From NCBI GenBank assembly GCA_037044905.1, contig JBAOKB010000126.1, positions 620,001-684,000 of the forward strand: 64,000 bases of DNA, read 5' to 3'. This DNA is from Hortaea werneckii. Its lineage: Eukaryota; Ascomycota; Dothideomycetes; Mycosphaerellales; Teratosphaeriaceae. A program made the position numbers and the translations under genes. Shown here one piece after another: positions 9,990 to 20,601 of this stretch (within the stretch, counting starts at the first letter, position 1; each line of letters opens with the position of its first letter). A model generated the notes under the pieces. It saw only the letters and a list, made by a program, of their open reading frames with translations. It made no database searches and was not told the origin of the DNA.

Positions 9990-12140
9990 ATGGACAAAGG
10001 ACCCCAAGAAAGCAGCATTAGCGCTTCCTTCTTCGCCGAGCGCCATCAGAGCTTCGTCATCAGTGAAAAGAGCCTAGCCTGTGATGAGATAGGCTGTACA
10101 TGGCGCGGTTGTCGGCACCATGACCATTTCTGGGATCCAGAGCTGACGTCGCGGCAGGGCGTCGTCTCCTATCAACGCCTGGTGGACGAGTCCCAGTCCG
10201 GGGGACGGCCTGCTGGTAATGGGGTTGGCTGCGCGTGCTGTCGGATGTTGCGGGATCTGGTGGAGAACATTTGCAACTGCAAGCTGAGCCCCTGCAAGTC
10301 GCTGGTGCAACAGGTCCACGCATGTATCGAGGTGTGGATCTGGACCTACGGAGGGGATGGGAGGGATTTTGACCTTGAGGCCCGCTGGGTCTGTGGCTAC
10401 GGGTATCTGGATCTCCGTCGACGGCGTCTGGCGCTAGGTGAAGATTCGCCGATGAAGTTCGTAAAGATGATCTCTCCCTCTTCTTCTTCTTTGTTGACAG
10501 CGGAATGCAATGGGAAGACGCGTCGCGACGACCTCTGTTCTAATGTCGATCTTCCACAATGCCGATCGTGGCTGGACGATTGTAATCGATATCACCATGG
10601 ATGTGCTCGCCACGAGACACTGCCACTGCCTTCTCGACTCCTCCTTGCAACAAAAGGAAGACTAGAGCTGCAGGAGACAAGGAAACTTCCAACCTCCAAC
10701 ATACCTTACATCGCTCTCTCCTACTGTTGGGGAGGCAAAGATCCCGCCAAGACGCTCCGAAGCAATTACCAGGATCGAGTCAGGGGCATGTCTGTTGCGA
10801 CACTGCCCCGAACGTATCGGCAGGCCGTCTATCTTGCTCGCCAGCTTGGAATTAGTCATCTCTGGATCGACGCCCTGTGTATCGTGCAAGACGACGATGA
10901 GGATTGGCAACGGGAATCGTCACGCATGGCCGAGGTGTACTCCGGGGCTTACCTCGTCTTCGTCGCGGCCGCGGCAGCCGACGTAGAAGGTGGTTTAGAC
11001 CCGCCGGCCGACGTCAAGAACTGGCGCCATTTGACCGCGCACCAGGTTACGGCGGGGCCGATTTTGGTTCGAGCAAAAAATCACCGCCGCGATGCCTGCG
11101 CTCTGCTCCCCATTTCCACCCGGGCATGGACCTATCAAGAGCGGCTGGTCGCGAAGCGCTGTCTGATCTTTTGTGAAAGCGAGGTGGTTTGGGAATGTCT
11201 ACAAGGCTGCCGTTGCCAGTGCTCAGCTGCTCACACCGTCACACGCCAGTCGGATCCCCAGCTGTTGCCTTCGGTGCTTCCTTCTGGTACGACGGGGAAG
11301 CGCTTCGCCAGCAGTCAAGACGCATATAAATTCTGGTCTTACGCAGTCACGACTTTTTCCAAAATGCGGTTGACGAGACCAACCGATCGCCTACCAGCTA
11401 TCTCCGCGATTGCCTCCGTGATTCAGGCTGAGACAGGTGATCAATACCTGGCTGGCTTGTGGAGAAGGGGATTGCTCAAGCAGCTAGCGTGGCGCCATAT
11501 TCGCGGCGGGACGCTTAATCCGTACGATGTCTATGTCGCACCGTCGTGGTCGTGGGCGTCTTATCCCGACGCCGTTGAGATACCCGTTGCAGGCGAGCCG
11601 GAAGACTGTTGCGCGGAAGCCGCTGAGATATTGCATGTCCATTGTGAACCCGTCAATCTCTTCAGCCCCTTCAGCGCTGTCCACCAGGGAACTCTGACGT
11701 TGAGAGGATTATGCATGTGGGCTAATGTCCAGCATCCTCACATTTCTGCTGAAATGTATGTTGAAAAGATCTCGATAATTGGCACCAAGCTCGAATTCCC
11801 TGTGCGGCTGCAGCTTGACTACCGTGACAAAACGGGAGATCCGATTCGGAATCTTCCCAGGAGGCCTGATCTAGCGCACGCTATGTCAAGGGCCGCAGCT
11901 GAAAAGCGTGAAGCGCCGCAAACGCCTGTGCAGCTCCTCTATCTCACAAGCAACATTTTCCTCGTGCTATCCAAATCAAGACGTAAGTGTGGCGCGAAGA
12001 TCCGTGTTGGCACCTTGTCTCTCGATTACGACCTTGTCGATTACGATAAAAACTACGTGCATGCCGTTAATGTGGATAAGTACCGCGTGCGGAAGCATCT
12101 ACTCAGTGTGGCGAGTCGGGAAGAAGTCGTTGTAATTTGA
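9990..12140 (+). CDS. HET-domain (heterokaryon incompatibility) protein
   Basis: Single-exon ORF of 716 residues from the first ATG at 9990. The HET domain spans roughly residues 225-400 and shows its landmarks: YIALSYCWGG, LPRTYRQAV, LGISHLWIDALCI, the acidic QDDDEDW, then SSRMAEVYSGAYL, and finally RAWTYQERL with LIFCESEVVWEC. HET domains occur in fungal proteins that trigger cell death when genetically different hyphae fuse; many copies have no known partner. No NACHT, ankyrin or WD repeats follow, so this is the stand-alone type. The N-terminal 200 residues contain a CxxC-rich stretch (GCACCRM) without an assigned domain. The incompatibility role is inferred from the family only. Confidence 0.9.
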   Translation: MDKGPQESSISASFFAERHQSFVISEKSLACDEIGCTWRGCRHHDHFWDPELTSRQGVVSYQRLVDESQSGGRPAGNGVGCACCRMLRDLVENICNCKLSPCKSLVQQVHACIEVWIWTYGGDGRDFDLEARWVCGYGYLDLRRRRLALGEDSPMKFVKMISPSSSSLLTAECNGKTRRDDLCSNVDLPQCRSWLDDCNRYHHGCARHETLPLPSRLLLATKGRLELQETRKLPTSNIPYIALSYCWGGKDPAKTLRSNYQDRVRGMSVATLPRTYRQAVYLARQLGISHLWIDALCIVQDDDEDWQRESSRMAEVYSGAYLVFVAAAAADVEGGLDPPADVKNWRHLTAHQVTAGPILVRAKNHRRDACALLPISTRAWTYQERLVAKRCLIFCESEVVWECLQGCRCQCSAAHTVTRQSDPQLLPSVLPSGTTGKRFASSQDAYKFWSYAVTTFSKMRLTRPTDRLPAISAIASVIQAETGDQYLAGLWRRGLLKQLAWRHIRGGTLNPYDVYVAPSWSWASYPDAVEIPVAGEPEDCCAEAAEILHVHCEPVNLFSPFSAVHQGTLTLRGLCMWANVQHPHISAEMYVEKISIIGTKLEFPVRLQLDYRDKTGDPIRNLPRRPDLAHAMSRAAAEKREAPQTPVQLLYLTSNIFLVLSKSRRKCGAKIRVGTLSLDYDLVDYDKNYVHAVNVDKYRVRKHLLSVASREEVVVI

Positions 12141-12286
12141 CAAAGTCGCATTAGAATTCTCATTGGTGATAGACCATCTCGTCCTTGCACCTGCTACCCT
12201 CCCCCCTGTTGCTGTTGCCGTCTATCACAACTCCCATGAAACATGTAGGATGATGCCGCCAATGCTGTCTTCTTCAGTAATGCAAT

Positions 12287-13759
12287 CTAAGAGTTTAATT
12301 GCACGTAATTTGCTGCCGACGCGTTAGCATGATACGCAACTCATTAAGGGGCGCGTGATACTGCGCAACTGGAGCCTTACCTGGGAATTGGCCCTCTCGT
12401 CCGTGAATCCTTCCAACCCACCACTCATTCTCGTTGTCGGTTCTCGTCACAACCTCAATCACATCTCCCTCGGCAAAGGTCAGATCGCCTTCAGCTTGCG
12501 CTTCATACGCATATTTCGCAGTCACCGTCTCGACGCTTGTACCCTTGAGCGCCCCGGGCTTCGGCTTGGGTGGCGGAGGCGCTGCCTTTGCTTTCGCAGC
12601 CGACATCCAGTTGGAGCCGGTCGATGCCGACCTCCCGATGCTGGAGTCGGGCGCCTCGAGTTGACCGGCTGGCTGCTCCTCAGGTGAGTAAGCAGGCGGA
12701 GGGTTGTCATAGGAGCCCATGGTGATCCGCCTGCTGGGGCTCGCCTCGCTGCCTTGAGCACTGCCCGTCCTCGCACGCCCATTCGTGAGCATCTTCTGTC
12801 GTTGAGCCAGGAGATTCGCCCTCTTTGGGTTGCCGGTGGTCTTGAACTTGGTCACTGGTATTGCTTCGACCTGTTGCTGGACATCCCCTCTCTTCTCCTC
12901 AAAGCCTTCCTCGATCGCTTTGGTCAAGTTGAAATAGCCAATGTCCATGGACTGCATCTGTTCGTGCAGCGTGTAGAAGACGTTGAGCTGCATATAGTAG
13001 AAACTTTGAAACAGCGGCATGATGAATACCCTCTCCAGTCTGAAGAGCTCCGGGAATATCCCTTTGAGCTCGTCGTTGATCTGTACGAAGTCCATTTCCG
13101 CCGCCGTCAACTCGTTCTCGGCCTGGAGAAGCGCGGATTCGCCCTTGGCGCTCTTCTCTTGCTTCGCTTCCAGCCTTTTCACCTTGCCTTTAGCCAAATC
13201 GTAATATTGTTTCTTACGCTCCCGCTTGTCGGCCCTTTGGCGCACCGTCGTGACGATCTCCATCAGCTCCTGCGCGGGCTCGACCACTCTGCCTTTAATC
13301 ATCTCCAGCTCCGGCGCCAGATTTGCCTTTAGCTCCTGCACGATGGCCTCATACTCTTCACAGGCACGGATGCCCTCGGGATTCGAATCAATGACATATG
13401 AGTCCGGGTCGCTGGCACGACCAGAAATGGGCTTGTAAATCTCGGCGATGGCGCGACTGAAGCCGATCTGGTGGTCGAGCATGCCGTGGATGGATTCGAA
13501 GTATGTCTTGGACTCTTTGTGCAGCCTTTTGGTTTGCGCCTCGAGGTGTTTGAACCGCAGTTCAGCGTCCGTAAAAACCTCATCGTGCGCCTCCTCAATC
13601 CGGTGAGTCGCTACTAGGAGGCGGTGAGGAGCCTGTGATCATTCCAGAGGACATGACGGTCAGCGGTCATTGGCCACGACTCTAACAGAGGATGCCATCC
13701 CCAAGCGTTCACACATGACATACCCGCTTGACTCCCTTGGTAAGCCCCTTCAAACTCAT
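12287..13759 (-). CDS. RVS167: BAR-SH3 protein of the Rvs167/amphiphysin type
   Basis: Three exons: 13724-13759, 12381-13632 and 12287-12312, giving 437 residues. Exon 1 encodes MSLKGLTKGVKR, the amphipathic start typical of fungal Rvs167. It is joined through a 91-nt intron to APHRLL...TDAELRFKHLE. The BAR domain covers roughly residues 20-240 (GMLDHQIGFSRAIAEIYKPI, then long charged helices). A Pro-rich linker (APPPPKPKPG) leads to an SH3 domain (TAKYAYEAQAEGDLTFAEGD, then NEWWVGR). The last intron splits the SH3 domain so that the end reads GQFPANYVQLNS, the normal SH3 terminus. In yeast the protein tubulates membranes at endocytic sites and binds actin-patch proteins. Without splicing, the SH3 end would be lost. 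Confidence 0.93.
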
Positions 13760-15780
13760 CTTCGGCGGCCGCGAGTGTGCGGGAAATGTTTCGAGACTGG
13801 TATAGTTGGTATTGACGTCGGCAGTGAGGCTGCAGGCACCACCACAACCTGGCGTGTACTCTCGGTCTGGATGTAGGGTGACGGTGGGGCTCAGACGTGC
13901 CCGGAAGTGGATGCCCGACTTCGTTGCCCGGATGACGGCAAACAATCGCGGCTTGGATGCTTGGCTTCTGCGATTCGCAAGGACAAGGTCAGTCGTTGGC
14001 GCTGGCAGCACAGTTGATATCTAGGTACTGTTCACAATGGAATATGTACAAATCAATGCAATGCGCCTGGGAGAAGTCGCCGATGCAAGACTGCCAGTGA
14101 TCGTCATTCCGAATGAGCTGCTGACACACCTTCTCGTCATGCCTTCGATGTTCGTTCCGGAACGCCGGTGACGTCGATCATCCCCTCACGTGCATCCTTT
14201 TGCCCTCCGGTGCCGTAGCAGTCTTGTGACTGATGCACAATACTGTCTACTGGGAGACGAAGTGTCATGTCTTGGGAAGCCGCAGATGCATTTTATTGCA
14301 GCACAACTGTCCATTCGATGAAAGACCATCTCTTGTCGGTCGCAGACAACAGGAAATCCATCCAACCCCCCTCCCCCTTCTTTTACATATATATATGTAT
14401 ATATATGTATATCGAGTGAAAGTTGGAAAGTGCTCGTCTTGGAAGATCAGCATCTACGCTCGTCCAGAGGGGAGAAAAGGGAAGAGAAAAACCAAGGAAA
14501 GCGCCTTTGCAATCGAAAGATCTCAAAGTATAGAACGCCGGTGCCTTTCCGTTGTCGCACGTATCGACCATGTACATGTACGGATCCTCGGTCACAAGCA
14601 AATCACCATGCGACAACTCAGAATAGACGATTCCGAAGTACACGAATGTCAAGTGGACTACCACCTAGCTCCAACAATGTGCGCGACGCCCTCGAAAGCG
14701 ACAACGTGTCTTGGTGGTAAAGTCACAATAATCACAGTCATCTCCCCAATGTTGTGCTGCTGCCGGTAAAGAAACTCTCGGCTCCTTCTCCTATCATAGT
14801 CAGAAAATCGAAGCCTGGCGAGCCTGACCTTCTCCCCCCGCTTATCATCCCGCATCCTCATCAGTACCTAGGTAATCGTTTCCTCAAGCCTGCAGGGTGC
14901 ATACATGTACATAAATCTCGCACCCCGGCTTTTTGCTGCATGCGCAATGCATGCAGTGCGTAGCTTTTTCCCAGGGTGAAAAAGCCTAACCTTGCATTTG
15001 TGTGAACGACGATCGAAGCTTGTTTTGCCACACTCTCTTTTTTCCATCACCTTTTCGCAACCACTACAGCGGCATGCGTTGCTATTTGTTCGTTTGCCTG
15101 CTGAAGTTGATGTTCTTGCGCGATCAATCATGTTGGCATCTTGACTGTCCGTATGGCAACGTAGAAGTCACTCATGATCTGCAGTGACGCGGCGACGTTC
15201 AGGAAGCCTGAGGCTCGAACCCCATGTGGCGGTTGGACGGGAAACAGTTCGAGGTTGTCGTTCGTCTCAGCCTTGTACAGTTCGCGATCACCGTAGGGCA
15301 TGTCTGTCGCAAAATGCGGACGAGAGTGGGTCCCCGATAGACCGGGTTGAAGATGTCTCGACTTGTGATTAAAGACAATAGAGAGACGCAGAGAAGGATG
15401 GAGATTCACAGGGATCAAATTGACATCTTGTTTTTCATTATGCACACACGCAAACAATTCTCTCTATATACATTAAGCAACGCCGACATGTTTGGTTCCT
15501 GAGGGGGTATCGCAGTCCGTCCATGCACGAGGAGCGTCGAAATAAAAAAGAAGAAAGTCAAGTGCTCATTATATTCCCCGAAAAACGCGCCCACGCTGTA
15601 ATTCATGTACAAGAACGATAGCGTCGCCGACTGCGTATTTCGTGCTGGTCATCGCAACGATCTGTTTCACAGAAACGGCGATTCTCGTGGGATAGATGCC
15701 GTCGCTCCACGCGCTTCGCTTGCGGGGAGCCTGGGCTGGGTTGTCGTTGAGGTGGTTTAGATGGGCATCGCGTATGTCGC
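13760..15780. other. Two-kilobase region without a supported gene
   Basis: Frames of 60-178 codons occur (for example 14233-14769 plus) but show no family motif, biased composition or splice support. There is a short AT/ATGT microsatellite near 14386-14412 and a palindrome ACCTAGGT at 14866-14873. Part of the region should be the 5' side of the BAR-SH3 gene and the 3' side of the GPI-type gene. Confidence 0.4.
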
Positions 15781-16287
15781 TTACAGCAGAGCGGCAACGA
15801 CGGCGAAAGCACCGAAGCCACCGAGCGCGCTCACGACCTCGAAGCGGTTGCTGGAAGCAGCACCGGTGAACGGCTCAATGGAGGCGGTGGAGTTGGGGCT
15901 CGAGCTGCTAGAAGACGGGTCAGCACTTGATGCGCTGCTAGTGGGAACGATTGAGGCAGTCGCTCTGGTGGCATCTGCGACCGATGCCGATGCAGATGTC
16001 ATCGAGCCGGAGCTGCTAGGAGTACGAGGCAGGGAAGTGAAGGGAGGCGTGGAGACATACGTAGCGTTGCCAGTGGGAGCGGCCATGCCACCAGTGCCGA
16101 CGGCAGTCGCAGCACCGCCAGTTGGCTGGGCAAGAGTCGAGATCGGGAATGGGTTGGAGGAGTTGTAGGTGTAGCCTCCAGAGACCTGTGGTTGTCCGGA
16201 GCAGAAGGATTGGTCGAACACGGTAGCGTTCTGGGCGGCGGCGAAGACGGACATGAGAGCCGCGAGGATGAAGGTGAAGAATTGCAT
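15781..16287 (-). CDS. Small secreted Ser/Thr/Ala-rich protein, probable GPI anchor
   Basis: Single-exon ORF of 168 residues. It begins with a clear signal peptide (MQFFTFILAALMSVFAAAQ). A region with two Cys and several N-glycosylation sequons (NATV, NSSN, NATY) follows, then a long Ser/Thr/Ala/Pro-rich stretch suited to O-mannosylation. The C-terminus is a small-residue patch (GAASSN) followed by a hydrophobic tail (FGAFAVVAALL), the layout of a GPI attachment signal. The product should sit in the cell wall or plasma membrane. No enzymatic domain or named family is recognised. It reads as coding through composition and the signal/anchor pair rather than homology. Confidence 0.72.
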   Translation of the reverse strand: MQFFTFILAALMSVFAAAQNATVFDQSFCSGQPQVSGGYTYNSSNPFPISTLAQPTGGAATAVGTGGMAAPTGNATYVSTPPFTSLPRTPSSSGSMTSASASVADATRATASIVPTSSASSADPSSSSSSPNSTASIEPFTGAASSNRFEVVSALGGFGAFAVVAALL

Positions 16288-17747
16288 CTTGGCTGGTTGG
16301 TTTGGGTGTGTAGGTGTGAGTTTAGGACCTTGTCAAGGATGAAGGTTTGAGTGTGAGATAAGGCCGGTATAAAAAGACAAGACTTCGAGGGAGGCGGCGG
16401 TCGTGCAGGGAAACGTTGTGGTTAGGGGAGGGCGAAGAGAAAAGAGGTAGGAAGCTTAGATAGTTAAGACGTCCGGAGAATAAGATAAGCCCTCCTAACC
16501 AACAAAAGCACGGCAACGGTTGTTGAGCGCGCGCCAGCCAGCTACCAAGATCTGGCTGGTGCTGGTCAGTGATCGGGTACCTTGCACTCTGCTAACCCTG
16601 TTGCCGCCGCGCTTGGTCTAGTCATGGAGCTAAGCCCGTTCGCCGAATCATAAGACTGTTCCTGGCATCGACCGGCATCATGATCAAAGTCAGTCTTGGA
16701 CTAGGACACCGGTGAGAGGGAATTCCGATGCAAAACTATCCAAGTCAACCACTATTAACATTGTTAGGTTTCGGCCGGGTGCTACTAATGATTCTCAGCG
16801 TGGTATCTAACAATTGCCTGTATCAGTAAGTCCGCTGCGACAGCTCTTTTTCGATAGAGCAGCAGACTTGTCAAAAGCTGGGCATTGTTCCAAATTGAGT
16901 GGAGATGAGCATCGACGGTGGCAGGCACAAAGGGTGTGGAGTTGCACACGAGATGAAAAGAAGGCACGGGACGGCGCGTTGTGGCAATCCCAGCCTGCTC
17001 CGGTGCTATGTAAAACAAGGAGGCGTATATCGGTTGTCACCTATGGCAAGCGAGCAGTCGCGGCCAGTTTCACTAGGTGGCCATGAGCAGGCGTATGCGT
17101 GGACTGGTTGGCTAATGGTCTTGCTCCAAGTGGTGCCGTGGTCATCATGGCAACTGTTGCGTGGTGTGTGGCGACATAGCACAGTATACAGGTTGTGCGA
17201 TGAGATGTGGCTGTCCGAGTCACCTCGGCTGGGGCCCTGCCGTTGGGTTGGATGGTTGGCTGGGTGAGGCCAAATGCCCCACGCTTGCTCGACTCAGTCA
17301 GGATCTATCGGCAGCCACTCGCCGAGAAATACCAAGAGGATGGTCAGCCCCGCCGGTCTTGGCTGATCGGCTCGGCTGGGGCTTGCAGGTGGTGGTTGCA
17401 TATGCGACCGGCGGCAAGCAGCAGAGAAGCGCAAGACATGCTCCTCGGCTGACGGCAGACGGCAGGATGCAGACGGAGTACGAGCCTCTTGTTTCAGATG
17501 ATGCCCCTGTCGTCAGTAAATGAGTGCTCCTACTTCCACACAGCAGAAGCCACTTTGACTCTCTATCTCCATTATTTACAGGCCCGGTATAGTAATCATA
17601 AGCAATTGATCAAGCCACGCTCAGGAGTCCCGAAAAGACTTGGCCTTTCTGGGCATTCCGCCGTGTAGACGTTAGGAGTGGGACTTACTTGGTCGGAGTA
17701 CAACTAGAGGTACTATTTTTGCTCAAGTCTATCGGCCAACCGCGGCC
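16288..17747. other. Intergenic region, no gene seen
   Basis: Between the GPI-type gene and the DsbA-like gene. Several 60-122 codon frames on both strands overlap each other without protein character. No tRNA, array or clear repeat is seen. Confidence 0.4.
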
Positions 17748-18422
17748 ATGGTTTACGAATCTGAGATTCAGTTCACCCTCGACACAATCTGCCCATGGAC
17801 GTATCTAGCGAAGAGACGGCTCGATCGAGCGCTAGACCAGATACCCTCCGATGCGCCGGTGAGGTTCTCCGTCAAGTACCTCCCTTACCAGTTGTATCCG
17901 GCAGCCTCTCAGGCAGGTGAGGACAAATACGAGTGGTATAAGAAGAGCAAGTATGACGATAGCGAAGAGAAGATGAAAATGTACACCACTCTCATGTCGG
18001 CCTATGGTGCGACTGAGGGCATCGAATACAAGTTCGGCGGTACTGTCGCCAATACGCTACAGGCGCATCGATTGATACAACACTTTCAAGAAGTCAAGGG
18101 CGTTGAGGTAGCAGACAAGATTGTGAACAGTCTGTACAGACAGTACTTCGAGGAAGAAAAACACCCAAGCTCGTCGGATACGTTGTTGAGAGCCGCTATG
18201 GAAGCTGGAATCTCGGACACTGAAGCACAAGCTTTTATAGACGATGAGGACGAGGGTCTGATGGATGTCAAGATGCTCATCCGCGAGCAAGCTGGCAATG
18301 GCATTGATTCTGTTCCTTACATTGTCATCGAAGGCAAAAGGCGTGATCTCACGCTGGTAGGTGCGAAGGAGGTTGGGGAGTACACGAAGGCGCTCAATCA
18401 GGTAATCAAAGAGAGTGGATAG
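17748..18422 (+). CDS. DsbA/FrnE-like thioredoxin-fold protein
   Basis: Single-exon ORF of 224 residues. The protein has the layout of the DSBA-like thioredoxin family that includes bacterial FrnE and 2-hydroxychromene-2-carboxylate isomerase. A beta strand (IQFTLDTICPWTYLAKRRLD) comes first; then a helical insertion; then VANTLQAHRLIQHFQ; then LYRQYFEE; and finally the cis-proline loop IDSVPYIVIEGKR near the C-terminus. The active-site motif is CPWT, with one cysteine and no partner cysteine, so classical dithiol oxidase chemistry is unlikely. A glutathione-dependent or isomerase-like reaction is possible. No signal peptide is seen; a cytosolic location is inferred. Confidence 0.85.
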   Translation: MVYESEIQFTLDTICPWTYLAKRRLDRALDQIPSDAPVRFSVKYLPYQLYPAASQAGEDKYEWYKKSKYDDSEEKMKMYTTLMSAYGATEGIEYKFGGTVANTLQAHRLIQHFQEVKGVEVADKIVNSLYRQYFEEEKHPSSSDTLLRAAMEAGISDTEAQAFIDDEDEGLMDVKMLIREQAGNGIDSVPYIVIEGKRRDLTLVGAKEVGEYTKALNQVIKESG

Positions 18423-19025
18423 GCTACTATATGCCATGGCTTTCCTCTGATGATAATGTTCCTTTGGTAACACCGCCACGCTCTACCGAAAGTGCTTACT
18501 GTCTTGCAAACATTACCCACTGATAACAGCGTTGCCATCCCTCTCTCCAGCCTCAGGTAGCGAAGCTGTGACGCTCTATAGAAATCCAGAGTCATGTCTT
18601 TGTCAATCAAGGGAGCTTGAGAATCACATGCCTTCTTCTCAAGGGTCTAGCCCACCGGACGCCTGATCATCCCACCAATCCTCGTGAGAAACCAGCCGGA
18701 GATGGACTTAACGTGAGGATATCCAGTTGTGTCGATATTGCGACCGCTTTCACCTTTGCATTCTGATGAGATGTCTCCCATGCTTTGAAACTTTGGGCGT
18801 CGAGCCTCTAGACCTCAAACATGTTCCGCTTGGCGTGCGGAGTCATGCGACAGATACGCCTCTGCGGAGGCGCAGCCTGGACCTAGAGCTCCGGCCAACA
18901 AGAATCTACAGACGTATATGACACTGGTCTAGGATCTTGGTCGAGAGAATCATGTTGCCAAAGAAATCGACCAATCTTCCAATCTTGTATCCCGCTTTCA
19001 ATCGCGCCCTCGTATATTGCTGCAC
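18423..19025. other. Intergenic region, no gene seen
   Basis: This lies between the DsbA-like gene and the secreted protein gene at 19026. Only short frames are present and no RNA gene or repeat is recognised. Confidence 0.4.
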
Positions 19026-19664
19026 ATGATGTTCCTACATAGCTGTCTCGCTCTGCTCTTTGCTATCCGATCATTGGCTCAAGACGATGCCAGCGCGCCC
19101 AACACAACATGCGTGGTCGATCCATCCATTCGTGCCGAATGCGTCGTCACTTCCAGCTCCGACTTCGAGTCCCGCTCTCACTCGTACTACCCTACCAACC
19201 CAGGCGACGATAGCTGCGCTCATCCCACAAGCGACCGGAGATCAACCCTGACCACCAGTCCACCTTCCCTAAAGGCCACCGCGGTCATCCCAGACACTCC
19301 ATCTGCAACTTGCCCAACTAACGACCCCGGCGCACTCTGTGGAGGCTCATGCTGCGCCGTGGGACAATATTGCCACGCAGGCGAAACTTGCCTCGATGCC
19401 AGTGCTGGGTTACCTACGCCGACGCTGATTGCTGCCTCGTCTGCTACGGAGACGTCGTCGCCGATGGGCATGGACGCGACTACAACCCTAAGGGAAACGG
19501 CCGGTGCTGCCTCGACTTCTTATCTTAATTCTTCCGATGTAGCCACAGCGCCCTCTACCGCTGCAACGTATACCGGTGCTGCTGCGAGATCTCTTGATGA
19601 GACGGGAGTCTTCGGTTTGGCTTGGGGGTTGCTGTCCTTTTATGCGTTGTCTTCCGTATCGTAG
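19026..19664 (+). CDS. Small secreted cysteine-containing protein, probable GPI anchor
   Basis: Single-exon ORF of 212 residues from the first ATG at 19026. It starts with a signal peptide (MMFLHSCLALLFAIRSLAQ). The mature part carries Cys at NTTCVV, AECVV and DSCAHP, and a compact cluster CPTNDPGALCGGSCC ending in GQYCHAGETC. A Ser/Thr/Ala-rich stretch follows, then a hydrophobic end (FGLAWGLLSFYALSSVS) that could serve as a GPI signal. The Cys cluster resembles short cysteine-knot-like segments seen in many fungal wall proteins, but I cannot name a family. Cell-surface location is inferred from the signal and tail. It lies just upstream of the degenerate tandem repeat. Confidence 0.7.
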   Translation: MMFLHSCLALLFAIRSLAQDDASAPNTTCVVDPSIRAECVVTSSSDFESRSHSYYPTNPGDDSCAHPTSDRRSTLTTSPPSLKATAVIPDTPSATCPTNDPGALCGGSCCAVGQYCHAGETCLDASAGLPTPTLIAASSATETSSPMGMDATTTLRETAGAASTSYLNSSDVATAPSTAATYTGAAARSLDETGVFGLAWGLLSFYALSSVS

Positions 19665-20511
19665 TTGCTATCATGCTGTATTGAAGACTTTCATGTGCAG
19701 ACCCGTGTCAGAATGTTTTGCTCTTTGGGACGTAACATATTGCAGGTCCGAAGGATGATAACACCGGAAAGTAGCCATGCCCCAAGTAGTGAGTGCAAAC
19801 AGACAAGATTTGTGATGTATCCTACGAAGCACACACATTGTTCTTGTTGTCCTTTTCTCCCAATCGCTAGGTCCTTGCAAGACAATGCCCTAGCCGCCCA
19901 ACCAACGTAGTCGGGCAATGAGATCGCTCGATGAGAAAGCCAAAAGAAAGGGAAGGACCATACAGTCGATCGCATCTCATTGCTATAGATCGAGCATTAG
20001 TGATCGAAGGCACAATACATTAGCATAAAGGGCTCTAGAAAGCTGAAAGAAAGGAAAGGCTTATACAGTCGATTATTTCTTGTTACTATAGGTCGAGCAT
20101 TAGTAACTAAAGGCACAATACAGTAGCGTAAAGGGCTCTAGGAAGCTAAGAGAAAGGAAAGGATTATATAGTCGATTATATCTCATTGCTATAGATCGAG
20201 TATTAGTAACCGAAGGCACAATACAGTAGCGCAGAGGGTTCCAACAGGGCCTATGGATAAGTATTGCGAGTTAGAAGATTGAGTCAATCACATCCCATTG
20301 CTATAGTTCGAGTATTGGTAACCGAAGGCACAATGCAGTAGCGTAGAGGGGAGACAATGGATAAACATTACGAATCAGAAGGTTGCTATCTGTAATCTTT
20401 CTGCTGCCCTTGTGACTTCTGCCTCCTACCTAGGGGAAGTTGAGCATACCACAAAAATTTTTGGACTCAAAAAATTGAAAATAAAATCATTCCAAAATGC
20501 AAAACAAATGC
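19665..20511. other. Non-coding region holding the tandem repeat array
   Basis: The first 250 bases are the 3' side of the secreted-protein gene with only short frames. The degenerate tandem array occupies about 19935-20390, and an AT-rich stretch leads into the tRNA. Confidence 0.5.
19935..20390 (+). repeat. Degenerate tandem repeat, about 103-bp period, four copies
   Basis: The block GCTATAG(A/G/T)TCGAG(C/T)ATT recurs at about 19982, 20085, 20188 and 20300, so the spacing is 103, 103 and 112 bp. Each copy also contains GAAGGCACAATAC (GCA in copy 4), AGTAGCG(T/C) and, in copies 1-3, an AGAAAGGAAAGG-(N)-TATA(C/T)AGTCGAT block. Copies 3 and 4 share an extra tail (ATGGATAA, then AGAAG(A/G)TTG). 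Most differences between copies are C/T or G/A transitions. There is no open reading frame. Repeat-induced point mutation acting on a repeated sequence would explain this pattern, but that is an inference. Confidence 0.85.
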
Positions 20512-20601
20512 TTCCGACGCGGGGAATCGAACCCCGGCCTTGTCGGACCTCTTCTGTGAGGAAGTGAGAGCGACAAATCCTAGCCACTAGACCACATCGG
20601 A
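20512..20601 (-). tRNA. tRNA-Glu (anticodon CUC) with an 18-nt intron
   Basis: Read on the minus strand, 7 bp of acceptor stem pair (TCCGATG with CGTCGGA), discriminator A at 20512. The D-arm contains GTCTAGTGGC, the anticodon stem TGTCG pairs with CGACA, and the T-arm is CCGGGGTTCGATTCCCCG. Counting from 20601 puts CTC at positions 34-36. An 18-nt insertion (20547-20564) follows nucleotide 37, the canonical place for nuclear tRNA introns; without it the loop closes perfectly. A run of four T lies eight bases past the 3' end, suitable as a Pol III terminator. The acceptor and T-arm match the known eukaryotic tRNA-Glu pattern. Confidence 0.93.

Noticed and set aside
14233..14769. 178-codon frame on the plus strand
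   Set aside because: No motif, signal peptide, composition or splice support; overlaps other frames of similar size on the opposite strand.
19935..20390. CRISPR-like interpretation of the regular repeat
   Set aside because: The host is a eukaryote and the copies are contiguous degenerate ~103-bp units without short constant repeats and unique spacers.
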